Source: Marinobacterium sedimentorum
GTDB lineage: Bacteria; Pseudomonadota; Gammaproteobacteria; Pseudomonadales; Balneatricaceae
Assembly: GCF_024267675.1 (NCBI RefSeq)
Contig: NZ_JALDYX010000017.1
Span: forward strand, 1-64,000
Direction: 5' to 3'
Length of the DNA stretch: 64,000 bases
The position numbers and the translations under genes were made by a program. Below are positions 8,813-18,569 of the stretch, piece by piece. The notes under the pieces were generated by a model. It made no database searches. It saw only the letters and a program-made list of their open reading frames with translations, and was not told where the DNA came from. The number at the start of each line of letters is the position of its first letter. The stretch's first letter is position 1.

Positions 8813-9206
8813 AGTTTTCCACCAAGAGCAAAAGCGCCGGCAACAAGCGCAGCGACCGTGCCGAGCAGGCTCCATAACTGGTTCGGCTTCATACTCCCCA
8901 AAAGCTCGCCAACCGTGAGTTCCGATGGATTCTTCGCAGCACTGATTTTTGCAGTCGGGCGCTGCGTCAGCTTTTGTTTCCAGCTGGAAAGTACATCCGC
9001 TCGAGCGCAATAACAACAGTTGCGCAGCAGTTGTCCAGCAACTGCGTCACTGCCTTGAGAGGCGAATCAGCACTGATGGTATTTCGCCCGACAGTATGCG
9101 GAATGAGCCCTTCGCTTCGAAGCCGGTCTTCAACAGCACGCACAAAGACCTCTTGCTGCTCCGTCGCCGTTCCACCAACGCTGACGAACAGGTTCAGCTC
9201 ACTCAT
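8797..9206 (-). pseudogene. Internally deleted and frameshifted gene, N-terminal TIR/deoxyribosyltransferase-like, C-terminal membrane helix
   Basis: The 5' part (start ATG 9206, GAGGAG eight bases upstream) encodes SELNLFVSVGGTATEQQEVF and continues to ALERMYFPAGNKS, where a stop follows. The continuing frame, shifted by one, reads SWKQKLTQRPTAKISAAKNP, then SELTVGELLGSMKPNQLWS, then a membrane helix (LLGTVAALVAGAFALGG) and KLIGGY-stop. The second part is protein-like and has its own natural end. The most economical reading is one gene that lost its middle part. The two frames overlap across AGCTGGA, where FPAG and SWK share bases. I recall similar intact proteins of about 200 residues of unknown role, so the size of the loss is inferred. 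Confidence 0.6.
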
Positions 9207-9212
9207 TTCCAC

Positions 9213-9577
9213 AGCTCCTCAGTGACGGGATGAGACGCATATCGTTTGCAACCTGGCCTGCAATCCTGCTGGCGACTCATGGGAAATTGACGCAGCCGTC
9301 GCGCAGGCCGGATCAACCCAGGCGCCTGCAAAGCACGCTACCGCCCTTCCGGCGACGGAACATCGCCTGCGATCCGCCAGCGACAGGGGGAAACACAAGT
9401 ATAGGAAACGCGGGAGGATTCACCCAGCCAGGCTTCCGATGCCCACCAGACAAGATGTCGTTATCCGTCATGCCACAGGCGCTTTAATCTGAAAAGTCCG
9501 GCCATGCAGGGCGTTTATCGTCACAGGCCGGGGCCTTCCCATTGGCCCGTCTATTCAACGCAACGCCCAATGCCAAA
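9213..9577. other. Intergenic region made of repeat fragments
   Basis: It contains the second copy of the 900-1085 repeat (9255-9450) and a fragment of the palindrome-chain repeat (about 9455-9560, GCCACAGGCGCTTTAA onward). No credible gene is present. The frame 9230-9487 on the plus strand is repeat sequence. Confidence 0.55.
9255..9450. repeat. Degenerate repeat, copy 2 (partner 900-1085)
   Basis: It shares CGCTACCGCCCT, GCGACGGAACATCGCC and GGGAGGATTCACCCAGCC (the match runs on through GGCTTCCGATGC) with the copy at 900-1085, in the same order. Confidence 0.6.
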
Positions 9578-9578
9578 A

Positions 9579-9612
9579 CGAAAAAGGCCCGACATTTCTG
9601 CCGGGCCTTTCT
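9579..9612 (-). terminator. Rho-independent terminator of gcvP
   Basis: The nine-base stem AAAGGCCCG/CGGGCCTTT (9583-9591 with 9602-9610) is followed on the minus strand by a T-rich run. It lies 65 bases beyond the gcvP stop codon. Confidence 0.8.
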
Positions 9613-9677
9613 ATTGTCCAACCTAACGATCTCGTTCCAGCTCGCAGATTGCAGCGCGCGGATTCGAGAACCTAGCC

Positions 9678-12569
9678 TCAGTCTTCCCGATAATTATCAA
9701 TCGACGGGCAGGAGCAAATGAAGTTGCGATCCCCGAACACGTTGTCGATACGGTTGGCCGCCGGCCAGAACTTGTTGCGACGGGTGGATTCGGTCGGGAA
9801 CACCGCCTCATCACGGCTATAGACGCGATCCCAGTCACCCACCAGGTCCGCCATGGTGTGCGGTGCATGGTGCAGCGGGTTGTTTTCCGCCGTCCATTCA
9901 CCGGATTCGACGCGGCTGATTTCGCCACGAATCTTCACCATGGCTTCGATGAAGCGATCCAGCTCCGCCTTGGATTCGGACTCGGTCGGCTCGATCATCA
10001 GGGTGCCGGCCACCGGGAAAGACATGGTGGGCGCGTGGAAACCGTAGTCCATCAAACGCTTGGCGATGTCTTCCTCGCTCACGCCGCAGGCTTCCTTCAG
10101 CGGGCGTATATCGACGATGCATTCGTGGGCCACACGACCGTTACGGCCCCGGTACAGGATCGGATAGTGCTCACCGAGCTTCTCGGCCAGGTAGTTGGCA
10201 CCCAGGATCGCCACGCGGGTGGAATCCTTGAGGCCGGACTTGCCCAGCATGCGGATGTACATGTAGCTGATCGGCAGGATGGCACCAGAACCGAAAGGCG
10301 CCGCAGATACTGCGCCGTTCTGGTTGTCCAGACCCGGTACAGCACTCACCTGATGACCCGGCAGGAAGGGTGCCAGATGGCTCTTCACGCCGATGGGGCC
10401 CATGCCCGGGCCACCGCCGCCGTGGGGAATGGCGAAGGTCTTGTGCAGGTTAAGGTGCGATACGTCGGAGCCGATCAGGCCCGGCTTGGAAATGCCGACC
10501 TGGGCGTTCATGTTGGCGCCATCCATATACACCTGGCCGCCGTGCTTGTGCACCAGGTCACAGATCTCGACGATTTCCTGCTCGAACACGCCGTGGGTGG
10601 ACGGGTAGGTAATCATCAGGCAGCTGAGGCTCTCGCTGTGCTGCTCGGCCTTGGCACGCATATCGGCCACGTCGACGTTGCCCCTGGCATCGCACTCAAC
10701 GATGACCACCTTCATGCCCATCATGGCCGCGGACGCAGGGTTTGTGCCGTGGGCGGATGACGGAATCAGGCAGATATCGCGGTGACCTTCACCGATGGAT
10801 TCCTGGTACTTGCGGATTGCCAAGAGACCTGCATATTCGCCCTGGGCACCGGAGTTGGGCTGCATCGAGACGTTGTCGTATCCGGTGATTTCCACCAGCA
10901 TGGCTTCCAGCTCTTCGAGCATGCGGTGGTAACCCTGAATCTGGTCCTGCGGTGCGAAGGGGTGGATATTGGCAAACTCGGGCCAGGTCACCGGAATCAT
11001 TTCGGCGGTGGCATTGAGCTTCATGGTGCAGGACCCCAGCGGGATCATGCCGTGAACCAGGGAGTAGTCCTTGTTCTCGAGCTGCTTCATGTAACGCAGC
11101 ATTTCAGTTTCGCTGTGGTGGGTGTTGAACACCGGATGGGTCAGGATGGCATCTTCGCGGCGCTGCGCAGGCGCAATACCGGTGGCCTCCCCTGCCATAA
11201 TGCGCGCATCGATGGCAGCCACATCCAGGCCGTGGCCAGCACCCAGAATAACATCGAACAGCTCGGCGACATCGGCGGCGGTGGTCGTTTCGTCCAGGCT
11301 GATACCCAGACGATCCGTGCCGTTAAGGCGCAGGTTGCAGCCCTGTGCCAGGGCGCGCTGATACACCGCCTGCTGCTGATCGTCCAGGGTCAGTGTCAGG
11401 GTATCAAAGTAGCTGTCGTTGACCGCAAAGCCCTTGTCCGCCAGGCCGATGGCCAGAATAGCGGTGAGGCGGTGGGTACGCTCGGCGATGGCTTTCAGGC
11501 CATCCGGGCCGTGGTACACGGCGTAGAAGCTGGCCATGTTGGCCAGCAGCGCCTGGGCGGTACAGATGTTGGAGGTCGCCTTCTCGCGGCGGATATGCTG
11601 CTCGCGGGTCTGCATGGCCATGCGCAGGGCCTGGTTACCACGGGTATCGACGGAAACACCGATAATGCGACCCGGCACCGAACGCTTGAGCTTGTCGCTG
11701 GCGGCAAAGAAAGCCGCATGCGGACCACCAAAGCCCATGGGCACACCAAAGCGCTGCATCGAACCCAGCACCACGTCAGCCCCCAGTTCGCCAGGGGATT
11801 TCAGCAGCACCAGTGCCATCGGATCGGCCGCCACGGCCACCATGGCCTGCTGGCTCTTGGCGCTGGCGATCAGGGTCTTGATATCGGTGATGTTGCCGCA
11901 GGTACCGGGGTACTGCAGCTGCGCACCGAACACATCGTGCTGATCCAGCTCTGAAGCCGGCGCCACGACCACATCGTAACCGAAGTATTCGGCGCGGGTG
12001 CGGATAACGTCGATGGTCTGCGGGTGCACATCATCGGCGACAAAGTAAGTATTGCTCTTCTTGCGGTTGGAACGCTTGCACAGCGTCATGGCCTCAGCCG
12101 CGGCGGTGGCCTCATCCAGCAGGGAGGCGTTGGCCAGATCCATGCCGGTAAGATCCATTACAAGCTGCTGGTAGTTGAGCAGGGATTCCAGTCGGCCCTG
12201 GGCAATTTCCGGCTGGTATGGCGTGTAGGCGGTGTACCAGCCCGGATTTTCCAGCACGTTGCGCAGTATGATGTTAGGCACGCGGGTGTTGTGGTAACCC
12301 ATACCGATATAGGACTTATTGACCTTGTTCTGCCGCGCCAGGCCCTGCAGATAGCTCAGCGCCTCGACTTCGGTCTCACCGTCGTTCATGGCCAGGGCAT
12401 CGTCGAGCAGAATGCTGGACGGTACTGTCTGGCGCATCAGGTCGTCGAGGGACTCGGCATTCAGGGTCTGCAGCATGGAGTGCTGTTCGGCCGCATCGGG
12501 GCCAATATGGCGACGGGTAAAATCCGTGCGCTGCTCAAGTTCAATCAAGGTACGGGGTTCAACAGCCAT
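9678..12569 (-). CDS. gcvP: Glycine dehydrogenase (decarboxylating), P protein of glycine cleavage
   Basis: The P protein decarboxylates glycine with pyridoxal phosphate and passes the aminomethyl group to lipoyl-GcvH. The 963 residues match the fused homodimeric P protein (N- and C-halves in one chain). The PLP-lysine segment [18 protein letters not shown] and the glycine-rich loop next to it are intact, as is the N-terminal FTRRHIGPD signature. The start ATG at 12569 gives [14 protein letters not shown] longer frame runs back to a TTG at 12620 but adds no conserved sequence. It is the last gene of the mscS-sdaA-glyA-gcvH-gcvP series, separated from gcvH by a hairpin (12629-12657). Confidence 0.97.
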   Translation of the reverse strand: MAVEPRTLIELEQRTDFTRRHIGPDAAEQHSMLQTLNAESLDDLMRQTVPSSILLDDALAMNDGETEVEALSYLQGLARQNKVNKSYIGMGYHNTRVPNIILRNVLENPGWYTAYTPYQPEIAQGRLESLLNYQQLVMDLTGMDLANASLLDEATAAAEAMTLCKRSNRKKSNTYFVADDVHPQTIDVIRTRAEYFGYDVVVAPASELDQHDVFGAQLQYPGTCGNITDIKTLIASAKSQQAMVAVAADPMALVLLKSPGELGADVVLGSMQRFGVPMGFGGPHAAFFAASDKLKRSVPGRIIGVSVDTRGNQALRMAMQTREQHIRREKATSNICTAQALLANMASFYAVYHGPDGLKAIAERTHRLTAILAIGLADKGFAVNDSYFDTLTLTLDDQQQAVYQRALAQGCNLRLNGTDRLGISLDETTTAADVAELFDVILGAGHGLDVAAIDARIMAGEATGIAPAQRREDAILTHPVFNTHHSETEMLRYMKQLENKDYSLVHGMIPLGSCTMKLNATAEMIPVTWPEFANIHPFAPQDQIQGYHRMLEELEAMLVEITGYDNVSMQPNSGAQGEYAGLLAIRKYQESIGEGHRDICLIPSSAHGTNPASAAMMGMKVVIVECDARGNVDVADMRAKAEQHSESLSCLMITYPSTHGVFEQEIVEICDLVHKHGGQVYMDGANMNAQVGISKPGLIGSDVSHLNLHKTFAIPHGGGGPGMGPIGVKSHLAPFLPGHQVSAVPGLDNQNGAVSAAPFGSGAILPISYMYIRMLGKSGLKDSTRVAILGANYLAEKLGEHYPILYRGRNGRVAHECIVDIRPLKEACGVSEEDIAKRLMDYGFHAPTMSFPVAGTLMIEPTESESKAELDRFIEAMVKIRGEISRVESGEWTAENNPLHHAPHTMADLVGDWDRVYSRDEAVFPTESTRRNKFWPAANRIDNVFGDRNFICSCPSIDNYRED

Positions 12570-12628
12570 AACACTAACCTGCGTGCTCTGTGCCGGCTTC
12601 GGATCTGCCGAAACCTGCAACGGGTTCT

Positions 12629-12657
12629 AAAAAAGCGAAGAGCGCACAGCTCTTCGC
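12629..12657 (-). terminator. Intra-operon terminator-like hairpin between gcvH and gcvP
   Basis: The nine-base stem GCGAAGAGC/GCTCTTCGC has a five-base loop and is followed on the minus strand by six T. It stands in the 128-base gcvH-gcvP gap. It could reduce gcvP transcription relative to the upstream genes or protect the gcvH message end. Confidence 0.65.
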
Positions 12658-12697
12658 GTTTTGCATCAATAGCCGCCCTGCGAGTGCAGGGCGCAAC

Positions 12698-13084
12698 TTA
12701 TTCCGCAACCGTCGCCTGATAAGCGCTCGCATCGAGCAGCTCTTCGAGCTCGGAGGCGTCGCTCAGTTTCAGCTTCGCGATCCAGCCTGCCTGGTAGGCA
12801 TCTTCGTTCAGGGTCTCGGGGGCATCCACCAAAGACTCGTTCACGGCAATCACTTCGCCGGACAGGGGCGCGTAGATATCGGATGCCGCCTTGACGGACT
12901 CCACCAGGGAGAAGTCTTCCCCCTTGGCGACATCACGACCGACTTCGGGCAGTTCAACGAAAACCACATCGCCGAGCAACTCCTGGGCGTGATCGGTAAT
13001 ACCGACGGTTACGGTGCCGTCGCCATTATCGAGAATCCACTCGTGAGATGCAGTATATTTCAGTGTATTGGGCACATTGTTCAT
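12698..13084 (-). CDS. gcvH: Glycine cleavage system H protein
   Basis: This lipoyl carrier of the glycine cleavage complex shuttles the aminomethyl intermediate between P, T and L proteins. Its 128 residues are the usual size. The lipoylation site is K65 in [15 protein letters not shown]. The N-terminal YTASHEWI and the C-terminal [10 protein letters not shown] are standard. The ATG follows AAGGA. It lies between glyA (78-base gap) and gcvP, on the same strand. Confidence 0.97.
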   Translation of the reverse strand: MNNVPNTLKYTASHEWILDNGDGTVTVGITDHAQELLGDVVFVELPEVGRDVAKGEDFSLVESVKAASDIYAPLSGEVIAVNESLVDAPETLNEDAYQAGWIAKLKLSDASELEELLDASAYQATVAE

Positions 13085-13161
13085 CGATAAATCCTTCTAA
13101 AACACTATTTTCAGTTCGATTTTTGAGAAACGGTACCTTTATCGATACCTTAACGGTGCGA

Positions 13162-14463
13162 TTAACGGTAAAGGGGGAAGCGGCCACAGAGGGCTTCCAC
13201 CTCGGCCAGTACCCGTGCCTCGACCGCCGCATTGCCTGCAGGGCTATCTACCAGACCATCCAGCACGTCGTTGATCAGATGCCCGATCTGGCGAAATTCG
13301 GTCGCGCCAAATCCACGGGTGGTGCCGGCCGGTGTGCCCAAGCGAATACCGGAGGTCACCATGGGCTTTTCCGGATCAAACGGGATGCCGTTCTTGTTGC
13401 AGGTGATGCCGGCGCGCTCCAGTGCCTCTTCCACCTGGTTACCCTTCAGGCCCTTGGGCCGCAGATCCACCAGCATCAGGTGCGTATCGGTGCCGCCGGT
13501 GACGATGTCACAGCCGCGCTCCACCATCACCGAGGCCAGGACACGGGCATTTTCCAGCACCTGGTCAATATAGGTCGTGAAGCCGGGCTGCAGGGCTTCA
13601 CCGAAGGCCACGGCCTTGGCGGCAATCACATGCATCAGCGGGCCGCCCTGCAGACCGGGGAAGACCGCGGAATTGATCTTCTTGCCCAGGTCCAGGTCGT
13701 TGCACAGGATCATGCCGCCGCGGGGGCCACGCAGTGTCTTGTGGGTGGTGGTGGTAACGACATGGGCGTGGGGCAGCGGGCTCGGGTGGGCACCGGTGGC
13801 GACCAGGCCGGCAATGTGGGCCATGTCGACCATCAGCAGTGCGCCGACCTTGTCGGCAATGGCACGGAAACGGGCAAAGTCGATTTCCCGCGGGATGGCG
13901 GAACCACCGGCGATTATCAGCTTGGGCTGGCACTCGAGTGCCAGCGCTTCCACCGCATCGTAGTCGATGCGCTGGGTGTCCGGCGATACGCCGTACTGCA
14001 CGGCATTGAACCACTTGCCCGACAGCGCCGGGCGGGCGCCATGGGTCAGGTGACCGCCGGCATCCAGCGACATGCCGAGGATGGTGTCACCGGGCTGCAG
14101 CAGCGCCAGCATCACCGCGCCATTGGCCTGGGCACCTGAATGGGGCTGCACATTGACGAAGGCGCAGTTGAACAGTTCCTTGGCACGGGCAATTGCCAGA
14201 GCTTCGGCTTCGTCGACGAACTCGCAGCCACCGTAGTAGCGACGGCCCGGATAGCCTTCGGCGTACTTGTTGGTCAGTACAGTGCCCTGGGCCTGCATCA
14301 CCGCCTTGGAGACAATGTTTTCCGAGGCAATCAGCTCAATCTGGCTGTCCTGACGGCGGAATTCCGCATCCACCGCACCCTGCAGCGCAGGATCGGCGGT
14401 GCCGAGATCCTGGGTGAAAAACGCGGCGCGTTCAGCGTTGGCGTAGAGATCCTGTGTGCTCAT
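13162..14463 (-). CDS. glyA: Serine hydroxymethyltransferase
   Basis: This enzyme interconverts serine and glycine with tetrahydrofolate and PLP. The PLP lysine is K242 in [37 protein letters not shown] and the C-terminal TRGFGATEF segment are conserved. At 433 residues it has an N-terminal extension of about 15 residues over the housekeeping enzyme. Its place between sdaA and gcvH suggests a catabolic paralogue: methylene-THF from glycine cleavage converts a second glycine to serine, which SdaA deaminates to pyruvate. The same order (gcvT, sdaA, glyA, gcvP, gcvH) is known in Pseudomonas aeruginosa. Confidence 0.96.
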   Translation of the reverse strand: MSTQDLYANAERAAFFTQDLGTADPALQGAVDAEFRRQDSQIELIASENIVSKAVMQAQGTVLTNKYAEGYPGRRYYGGCEFVDEAEALAIARAKELFNCAFVNVQPHSGAQANGAVMLALLQPGDTILGMSLDAGGHLTHGARPALSGKWFNAVQYGVSPDTQRIDYDAVEALALECQPKLIIAGGSAIPREIDFARFRAIADKVGALLMVDMAHIAGLVATGAHPSPLPHAHVVTTTTHKTLRGPRGGMILCNDLDLGKKINSAVFPGLQGGPLMHVIAAKAVAFGEALQPGFTTYIDQVLENARVLASVMVERGCDIVTGGTDTHLMLVDLRPKGLKGNQVEEALERAGITCNKNGIPFDPEKPMVTSGIRLGTPAGTTRGFGATEFRQIGHLINDVLDGLVDSPAGNAAVEARVLAEVEALCGRFPLYR

Positions 14464-14495
14464 GGTCTTATTGTTCCCAGCTGACTGAAGGTTGA

Positions 14496-15881
14496 TTAAC
14501 AGGCCACCACGTTGACGGCCAGGCCGCCGGTGGAGGTTTCCTTGTACTTGTCCTGCATGTCGAGACCGGTCTGGCGCATGGTCTCGATCACGGAGTCCAG
14601 CGACACATGGTGCTCACCGGTGCCGCGCAGCGCCAGGCGCGCCGCGTTGATGGCCTTGACCGCCCCCATGGTATTGCGCTCGATGCAGGGCACCTGCACC
14701 AGGCCACCGATAGGGTCGCAGGTCAGGCCCAGATTATGCTCCATGCCGATCTCGGCGGCGTTTTCGACCTGGCGATTGCTGCCCCCGAGTACCGCGCACA
14801 GAGCGCCGGCGGCCATGGAACAGGCCACGCCTATCTCGCCCTGACAGCCGACTTCGGCGGCCGAAATGGAGGCGTTTTTCTTATACAGCATGCCAATGGC
14901 GGCGGCGGTAATAAGGAAGGTCTTGATGCCTTCGACGCTGCTGCCCGGTACAAAGCGGTCGTAATAGGCCAGTACCGCCGGAATCACGCCGGCGGCACCA
15001 TTGGTGGGCGCGGTCACGACACGGCCGCTGGCAGCGTTTTCCTCGTTCACGGCGATGGCATAGAGGTTGACCCAGTCGAGCACCGTGAGGTGATCCTTGA
15101 TGCTGCGCTCGGGATGATTGACCAGCTCCTGCCACATGTCATGGGCACGGCGCTTGATGCGCAGCCCGCCCGGCAGCTCGCCGGTGTGCTTGCAGCCTTC
15201 GCGGATGCAGTCATCCATCACCTGCCATATCTTCAGCAGGCGCTGGCTGATTTCCGCGTCCTCATAACGGGTGCGCTCGTTCTCCATCACCAGCTCGGCA
15301 ATAGTCAGGCCCGCTTCATCGCCGTAGGCCAGCAACTCGGCGGCGTTGTTGAACGGGTACGGCACTTCGATGGATTCATCCTCGGCGCCGCGGCCCTGAT
15401 CATTGGCCTCTATATCACTGAGCACAAAGCCCCCGCCCACTGAGTAATACACATTGCTGTAGAAAATCAGCCCGGCGGCATCCAGCACGTCCAGGCGCAT
15501 GCCGTTGGGGTGCTTGGGCAGCGACTCGCCAAAATGAAAGCGCAGGTGATCGGCTTCGCGAAAGGGTACTGGCAAGGTTCCGCCCAGTAACAGGCTGCCG
15601 TCTTCGCGAATTTGCGCAATAAGACCGTCGATACAGGCCGGATCCACCAGATCGGGCTTCTCGCCCAAAAGGCCCAGCATCACGGCGATGTCCGTGGCGT
15701 GGCCCTTGCCGGTCATGGCCAGAGAACCGTACAGGCTCACCTTCACCGCCGCGACCCTGTGCATCAGTTTGCCCTCGGTGAGTTCCGCCACAAAGCGGTT
15801 GGCCGCAACCATCGGCCCCACCGTATGGGACGACGAGGGTCCAACCCCTATTTTGAACAGATCAAATATGCTCAGTGCCAT
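14496..15881 (-). CDS. sdaA: L-serine dehydratase, iron-sulfur type
   Basis: It deaminates L-serine to pyruvate and ammonia with a [4Fe-4S] cluster. The 461 residues correspond to the single-chain enzyme (beta plus alpha domains), starting with [21 protein letters not shown]. Candidate cluster cysteines lie in [29 protein letters not shown] and QVPCIERN. It is followed at 32 bases by glyA and preceded by the channel gene, so probably co-transcribed. It supplies the pyruvate exit of the glycine/serine pathway. Confidence 0.95.
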   Translation of the reverse strand: MALSIFDLFKIGVGPSSSHTVGPMVAANRFVAELTEGKLMHRVAAVKVSLYGSLAMTGKGHATDIAVMLGLLGEKPDLVDPACIDGLIAQIREDGSLLLGGTLPVPFREADHLRFHFGESLPKHPNGMRLDVLDAAGLIFYSNVYYSVGGGFVLSDIEANDQGRGAEDESIEVPYPFNNAAELLAYGDEAGLTIAELVMENERTRYEDAEISQRLLKIWQVMDDCIREGCKHTGELPGGLRIKRRAHDMWQELVNHPERSIKDHLTVLDWVNLYAIAVNEENAASGRVVTAPTNGAAGVIPAVLAYYDRFVPGSSVEGIKTFLITAAAIGMLYKKNASISAAEVGCQGEIGVACSMAAGALCAVLGGSNRQVENAAEIGMEHNLGLTCDPIGGLVQVPCIERNTMGAVKAINAARLALRGTGEHHVSLDSVIETMRQTGLDMQDKYKETSTGGLAVNVVAC

Positions 15882-15933
15882 CTCGTCGCCTGCTACATCT
15901 AGTGTGAGTAAAACAGTGCCCCTGACGCCCTGC

Positions 15934-17250
15934 TCAGGACACCCCGGGGCCCGCCGGATTCAGTACCCTGACTTCGCGCTGCGGGAACGGAATCTCGATA
16001 TTGTGTTCCTTGAAAGCATCCCAGATCATCAGCAGCAGATCCCCGCCCACGCGGTTCTCACCGTCATCGACCCCTTCCATCCAGAACTCCACCAGGATAT
16101 CCACGCCGGAATCACCAAAACCGCTGATCTCGGCATCCGGCCGCTCCTCAATGGGCACCTGCTCGCCGCTGATCACCCGCGGGTGACTGGCGACCACTGT
16201 GCGCAGCAGGTCGAACAGAAAATGCAGGTCTGTCTTGTATGACACCTGAAACGCCAGCGCGTAACGCTGCTTGATGTTCTTGTGCGTCCAGTTGGTGAAG
16301 CTGCCGCTGATAAACTGCTCGTTGGGCACCATGATGTCCTTGCCATCAAAGGTTTCCAGCGTGGTGGATCTCATGTTCAGCTCGCGGATCATGCCCTTGC
16401 GGCCGTCTTCCATCTCGACGTAGTCACCCACGCTCAGCGAGCGCTCCAGCAGCAGGATAATGCCGGAGATAAAGTTCGAGGCGATGGACTGCAGGCCAAA
16501 ACCCAGCCCCACACCCAGGGCGCCCCCGAATACCGCCAGCGCCGTCAGATTGATGCCCATAATCTGCAGCAGCAGAATGAAGACAATAAAGAAGAGCGCT
16601 ATCTGAAACAGCTTGGCAAAAACTTCCCGCGTGCCCGCATCCAGATCCTGCTGGCTGCGGATAATCTGCTGGCCGGCCGTATTCGACAGCCGCCCAAGCC
16701 AGAACAGTACCGACCCGAATATCAGCACCCGTGCCACACCGTAGGCCGACACCTGGATATTGCCGACCTCCACCGAAATGCTTTCGAGGTAGGCGATCAG
16801 GCCATCGAGCCAGCCAAAAATATGCAACAGGGCGATGGGCAGAAAGACCCAGGATGCCAGGGTGCGAAAAAACTTCTTTTCCACAAAACGATTGATGATC
16901 GAGTAGAGCATGAACACCACGGCGAAGCTCAAACCCAGACGCACCAGCCAGTTCTGAGCGAACAGTTTCTGACTCAGATCAGCGGCAATCGACAGCATCA
17001 GAATCAGCATCAGTGGCAGCAGCAGGTTGCGCGACGCATAAATCTGCAGACGTAATCGCAACAGGGCGCCCTCCAGCGGGCGTTTTCTCAGCAGCGGCGA
17101 ATGACTCTTCAGGTAAGCCGCGATGGAGTAACCCACCAGTAACGCGATCGCAATCAGGCCGATCTGGGAGTAAAAGGTCGGACTGCTTAGCCACTCCAGC
17201 GATGCAGACAACATCTGCTCAAACCTGTCCATGAACTCGTCTATGTTCAT
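15934..17250 (-). CDS. MscS-family mechanosensitive channel
   Basis: This 438-residue inner-membrane protein has several N-terminal hydrophobic helices. The MscS pore helix and gate follow (LTALAVFGGALGVGLGFGLQ, then SIASNFISGIILLLERSLSV), then the cytoplasmic beta domain (GDYVEMEDGRKGMIRELNMR, MVPNEQFISGSFTNWTHKN). It should open under membrane tension and release solutes. The ATG at 17250 follows AGGAAAG. The TTG three bases upstream is less likely. It is placed directly upstream of sdaA (52-base gap) with no visible terminator, which is unusual company for an amino-acid catabolic operon. It may simply be the first gene of that transcript. Confidence 0.88.
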   Translation of the reverse strand: MNIDEFMDRFEQMLSASLEWLSSPTFYSQIGLIAIALLVGYSIAAYLKSHSPLLRKRPLEGALLRLRLQIYASRNLLLPLMLILMLSIAADLSQKLFAQNWLVRLGLSFAVVFMLYSIINRFVEKKFFRTLASWVFLPIALLHIFGWLDGLIAYLESISVEVGNIQVSAYGVARVLIFGSVLFWLGRLSNTAGQQIIRSQQDLDAGTREVFAKLFQIALFFIVFILLLQIMGINLTALAVFGGALGVGLGFGLQSIASNFISGIILLLERSLSVGDYVEMEDGRKGMIRELNMRSTTLETFDGKDIMVPNEQFISGSFTNWTHKNIKQRYALAFQVSYKTDLHFLFDLLRTVVASHPRVISGEQVPIEERPDAEISGFGDSGVDILVEFWMEGVDDGENRVGGDLLLMIWDAFKEHNIEIPFPQREVRVLNPAGPGVS

Positions 17251-17425
17251 CAATACTTTCCTGCCACGTCCCGGGGGTTGAATTATTACGTTAATGCCGT
17301 GGTACAGCTCCCAGTATGATCGGCAAACAGCCAGAAGGCGAAACAGCCAGTCTCCGTGCCCGGCACAGGCTTAACCCCAGAGAACAGTTAGACTAGCAAC
17401 AGCGTTTCCAAAAATCAAAGAAATA

Positions 17426-17443
17426 TTTCCTATTGGAAACTTA
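17426..17443. promoter_or_regulatory. Probable operator of the XRE-cupin regulator (site 1)
   Basis: TTTCCTATTGGAAACTTA is a TTTCC/GGAAA inverted repeat with a four-base centre. The identical 18 bases recur at 18473-18490 in front of gcvT. Binding by the regulator encoded next door is an inference from position and repetition. Confidence 0.65.
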
Positions 17444-17461
17444 ATTCCCTTTAGTGGGAAT
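17444..17461. promoter_or_regulatory. Second inverted repeat next to operator site 1
   Basis: ATTCCC and GGGAAT are separated by six bases (TTTAGT), directly adjoining the TTTCC/GGAAA site. It may be a weaker or overlapping regulator site. Confidence 0.4.
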
Positions 17462-17640
17462 CAATCACCAACAGAGGGCTTTCTTTCCAACATCTGGCAG
17501 CTTGTGTAGTATCGGGAAAATATAAAATTAGATGCCGGCTTTTAACCCCACTGCCCGCCCTGTCGCTCGCCCCAGGCCGCCCACAACGCGCGTCCAGGCG
17601 CGCGGGCCCTGCGCGGACCGGCACTCAGGAGTGAATGTTC

Positions 17641-18261
17641 ATGTCTGACCAGCCCCAGTCGCCACCCGAACTCCAGGTAAGCGCCGCCAGCCACGAAGCC
17701 ATCGTTGAGCCCCTGCAACTGGGCAAGCGCGTGCGCGAAATCCGCCTCAGCCAGAACCTCACCCTGGAAGAAGCCAGCAAGCGCACGGGGCTGGCCCGCT
17801 CCACTCTGTCCAAGATCGAAAACGAGCAGATCTCCCCCACCTTTACCGCCGTCAACAAACTGGTAAAGGGACTGGGGATCGATATACCGCAACTGTTCTC
17901 CCAACCCAGCAAAAGCCGCAGCAGCGGCGGTCGGCGCGATATTACGCGCTGCGGTGAAGGCAAACCGCGCGCCACTCCAACCTACGAACACGAAATGCTG
18001 GCTTCTCAGCTGACCAACAAGAAAATGATCCCGTACAAGACCACAGTGAGGGCTCGCAGCTTTGATGAATACGCCGACTGGGTGCGTCACGACGGCGAAG
18101 AACTGCTCTACGTACTCAGCGGCAGCATCCGCTTCTATACCGAATTTTACGAACCCATTGATCTGGCCGAAGGCGACAGCGCCTACTACGACTGCGAGAT
18201 GGGCCACACCCTGATATCCACCAGCGAAACAGACGCCGTGATCCTGTGGGTCACGGCCTGA
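17641..18261 (+). CDS. XRE-family regulator with C-terminal cupin domain
   Basis: This 206-residue transcription factor has a helix-turn-helix at about residues 25-80 (VREIRLSQNLTLEEASKRTG, LARSTLSKIENEQISPTFTA). After a short linker comes a cupin beta-barrel (about 130-205; EELLYVLSGSIRFYTEFYEP, LAEGDSAYYDCEMGHTLIS). Such proteins usually sense a small metabolite in the cupin pocket. Its position between the two halves of the glycine/serine genes, with the same palindrome upstream of both, argues that it controls them. The start at 17641 has AGGAG nine bases upstream. An ATG two codons earlier is too close to it. Confidence 0.88.
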   Translation: MSDQPQSPPELQVSAASHEAIVEPLQLGKRVREIRLSQNLTLEEASKRTGLARSTLSKIENEQISPTFTAVNKLVKGLGIDIPQLFSQPSKSRSSGGRRDITRCGEGKPRATPTYEHEMLASQLTNKKMIPYKTTVRARSFDEYADWVRHDGEELLYVLSGSIRFYTEFYEPIDLAEGDSAYYDCEMGHTLISTSETDAVILWVTA

Positions 18262-18320
18262 GCCTGAGACCCACCCCTTAAAAGCGCCTTCGCTGCTATA
18301 CTTCCTCCCTCGTCCTGACA

Positions 18321-18357
18321 GGGCCGTCCTTCCCCTCCCCTGGAAGGGCGGCCTTTT
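18321..18357 (+). terminator. Rho-independent terminator of the XRE regulator
   Basis: The GGGCCG-CCTTCC and GGAAGG-CGGCC arms pair with one bulge and are followed by five T (18353-18357). This separates the regulator transcript from gcvT. Confidence 0.8.
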
Positions 18358-18472
18358 TCACACCGACTTATTACACCGACGACAGGCACACAGAGACGAC
18401 ACCTTGCTGCGCCATTGCGACAGCCCAAGGCCATTTATCTATTGCAATCGACTTAATGATCCGCTAATTTCG

Positions 18473-18490
18473 TTTCCTATTGGAAACTTA
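18473..18490. promoter_or_regulatory. Probable operator of the XRE-cupin regulator (site 2, gcvT)
   Basis: It is identical over 18 bases to the site at 17426-17443, and the arms extend by one base here (GTTTCC/GGAAAC). It lies 80 bases before the gcvT start. I see no glycine-riboswitch-like structure in this leader, so protein control seems to replace it. Confidence 0.65.
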
Positions 18491-18569
18491 GTTTATCTGG
18501 AATCGCCCACGCAAGCCTATCCCCGCCAGGCGTCCGGACAGCCAACACACCTTCGAGACGGAGCACATC

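Larger units (their letters stand above)
17251..17640. other. Divergent control region of the serine/glycine block
   Basis: These 390 bases lie between the minus-strand operon (mscS first) and the plus-strand XRE regulator. They hold two adjacent inverted repeats (17426-17443 and 17444-17461) and a third GTTTCC half-site at 17404-17409. This suggests that the regulator controls itself and the divergent operon. Confidence 0.6.

Noticed and set aside
10782..11954. 390-codon plus-strand frame opposite gcvP
   Set aside because: Antisense shadow. gcvP is complete on the other strand.
13048..14139. 363-codon plus-strand frame opposite glyA
   Set aside because: Antisense shadow of glyA with no domain content of its own.
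18358..18569. Possible glycine riboswitch before gcvT
   Set aside because: None of the conserved tandem-aptamer blocks could be seen. The protein-binding palindrome explains control better.
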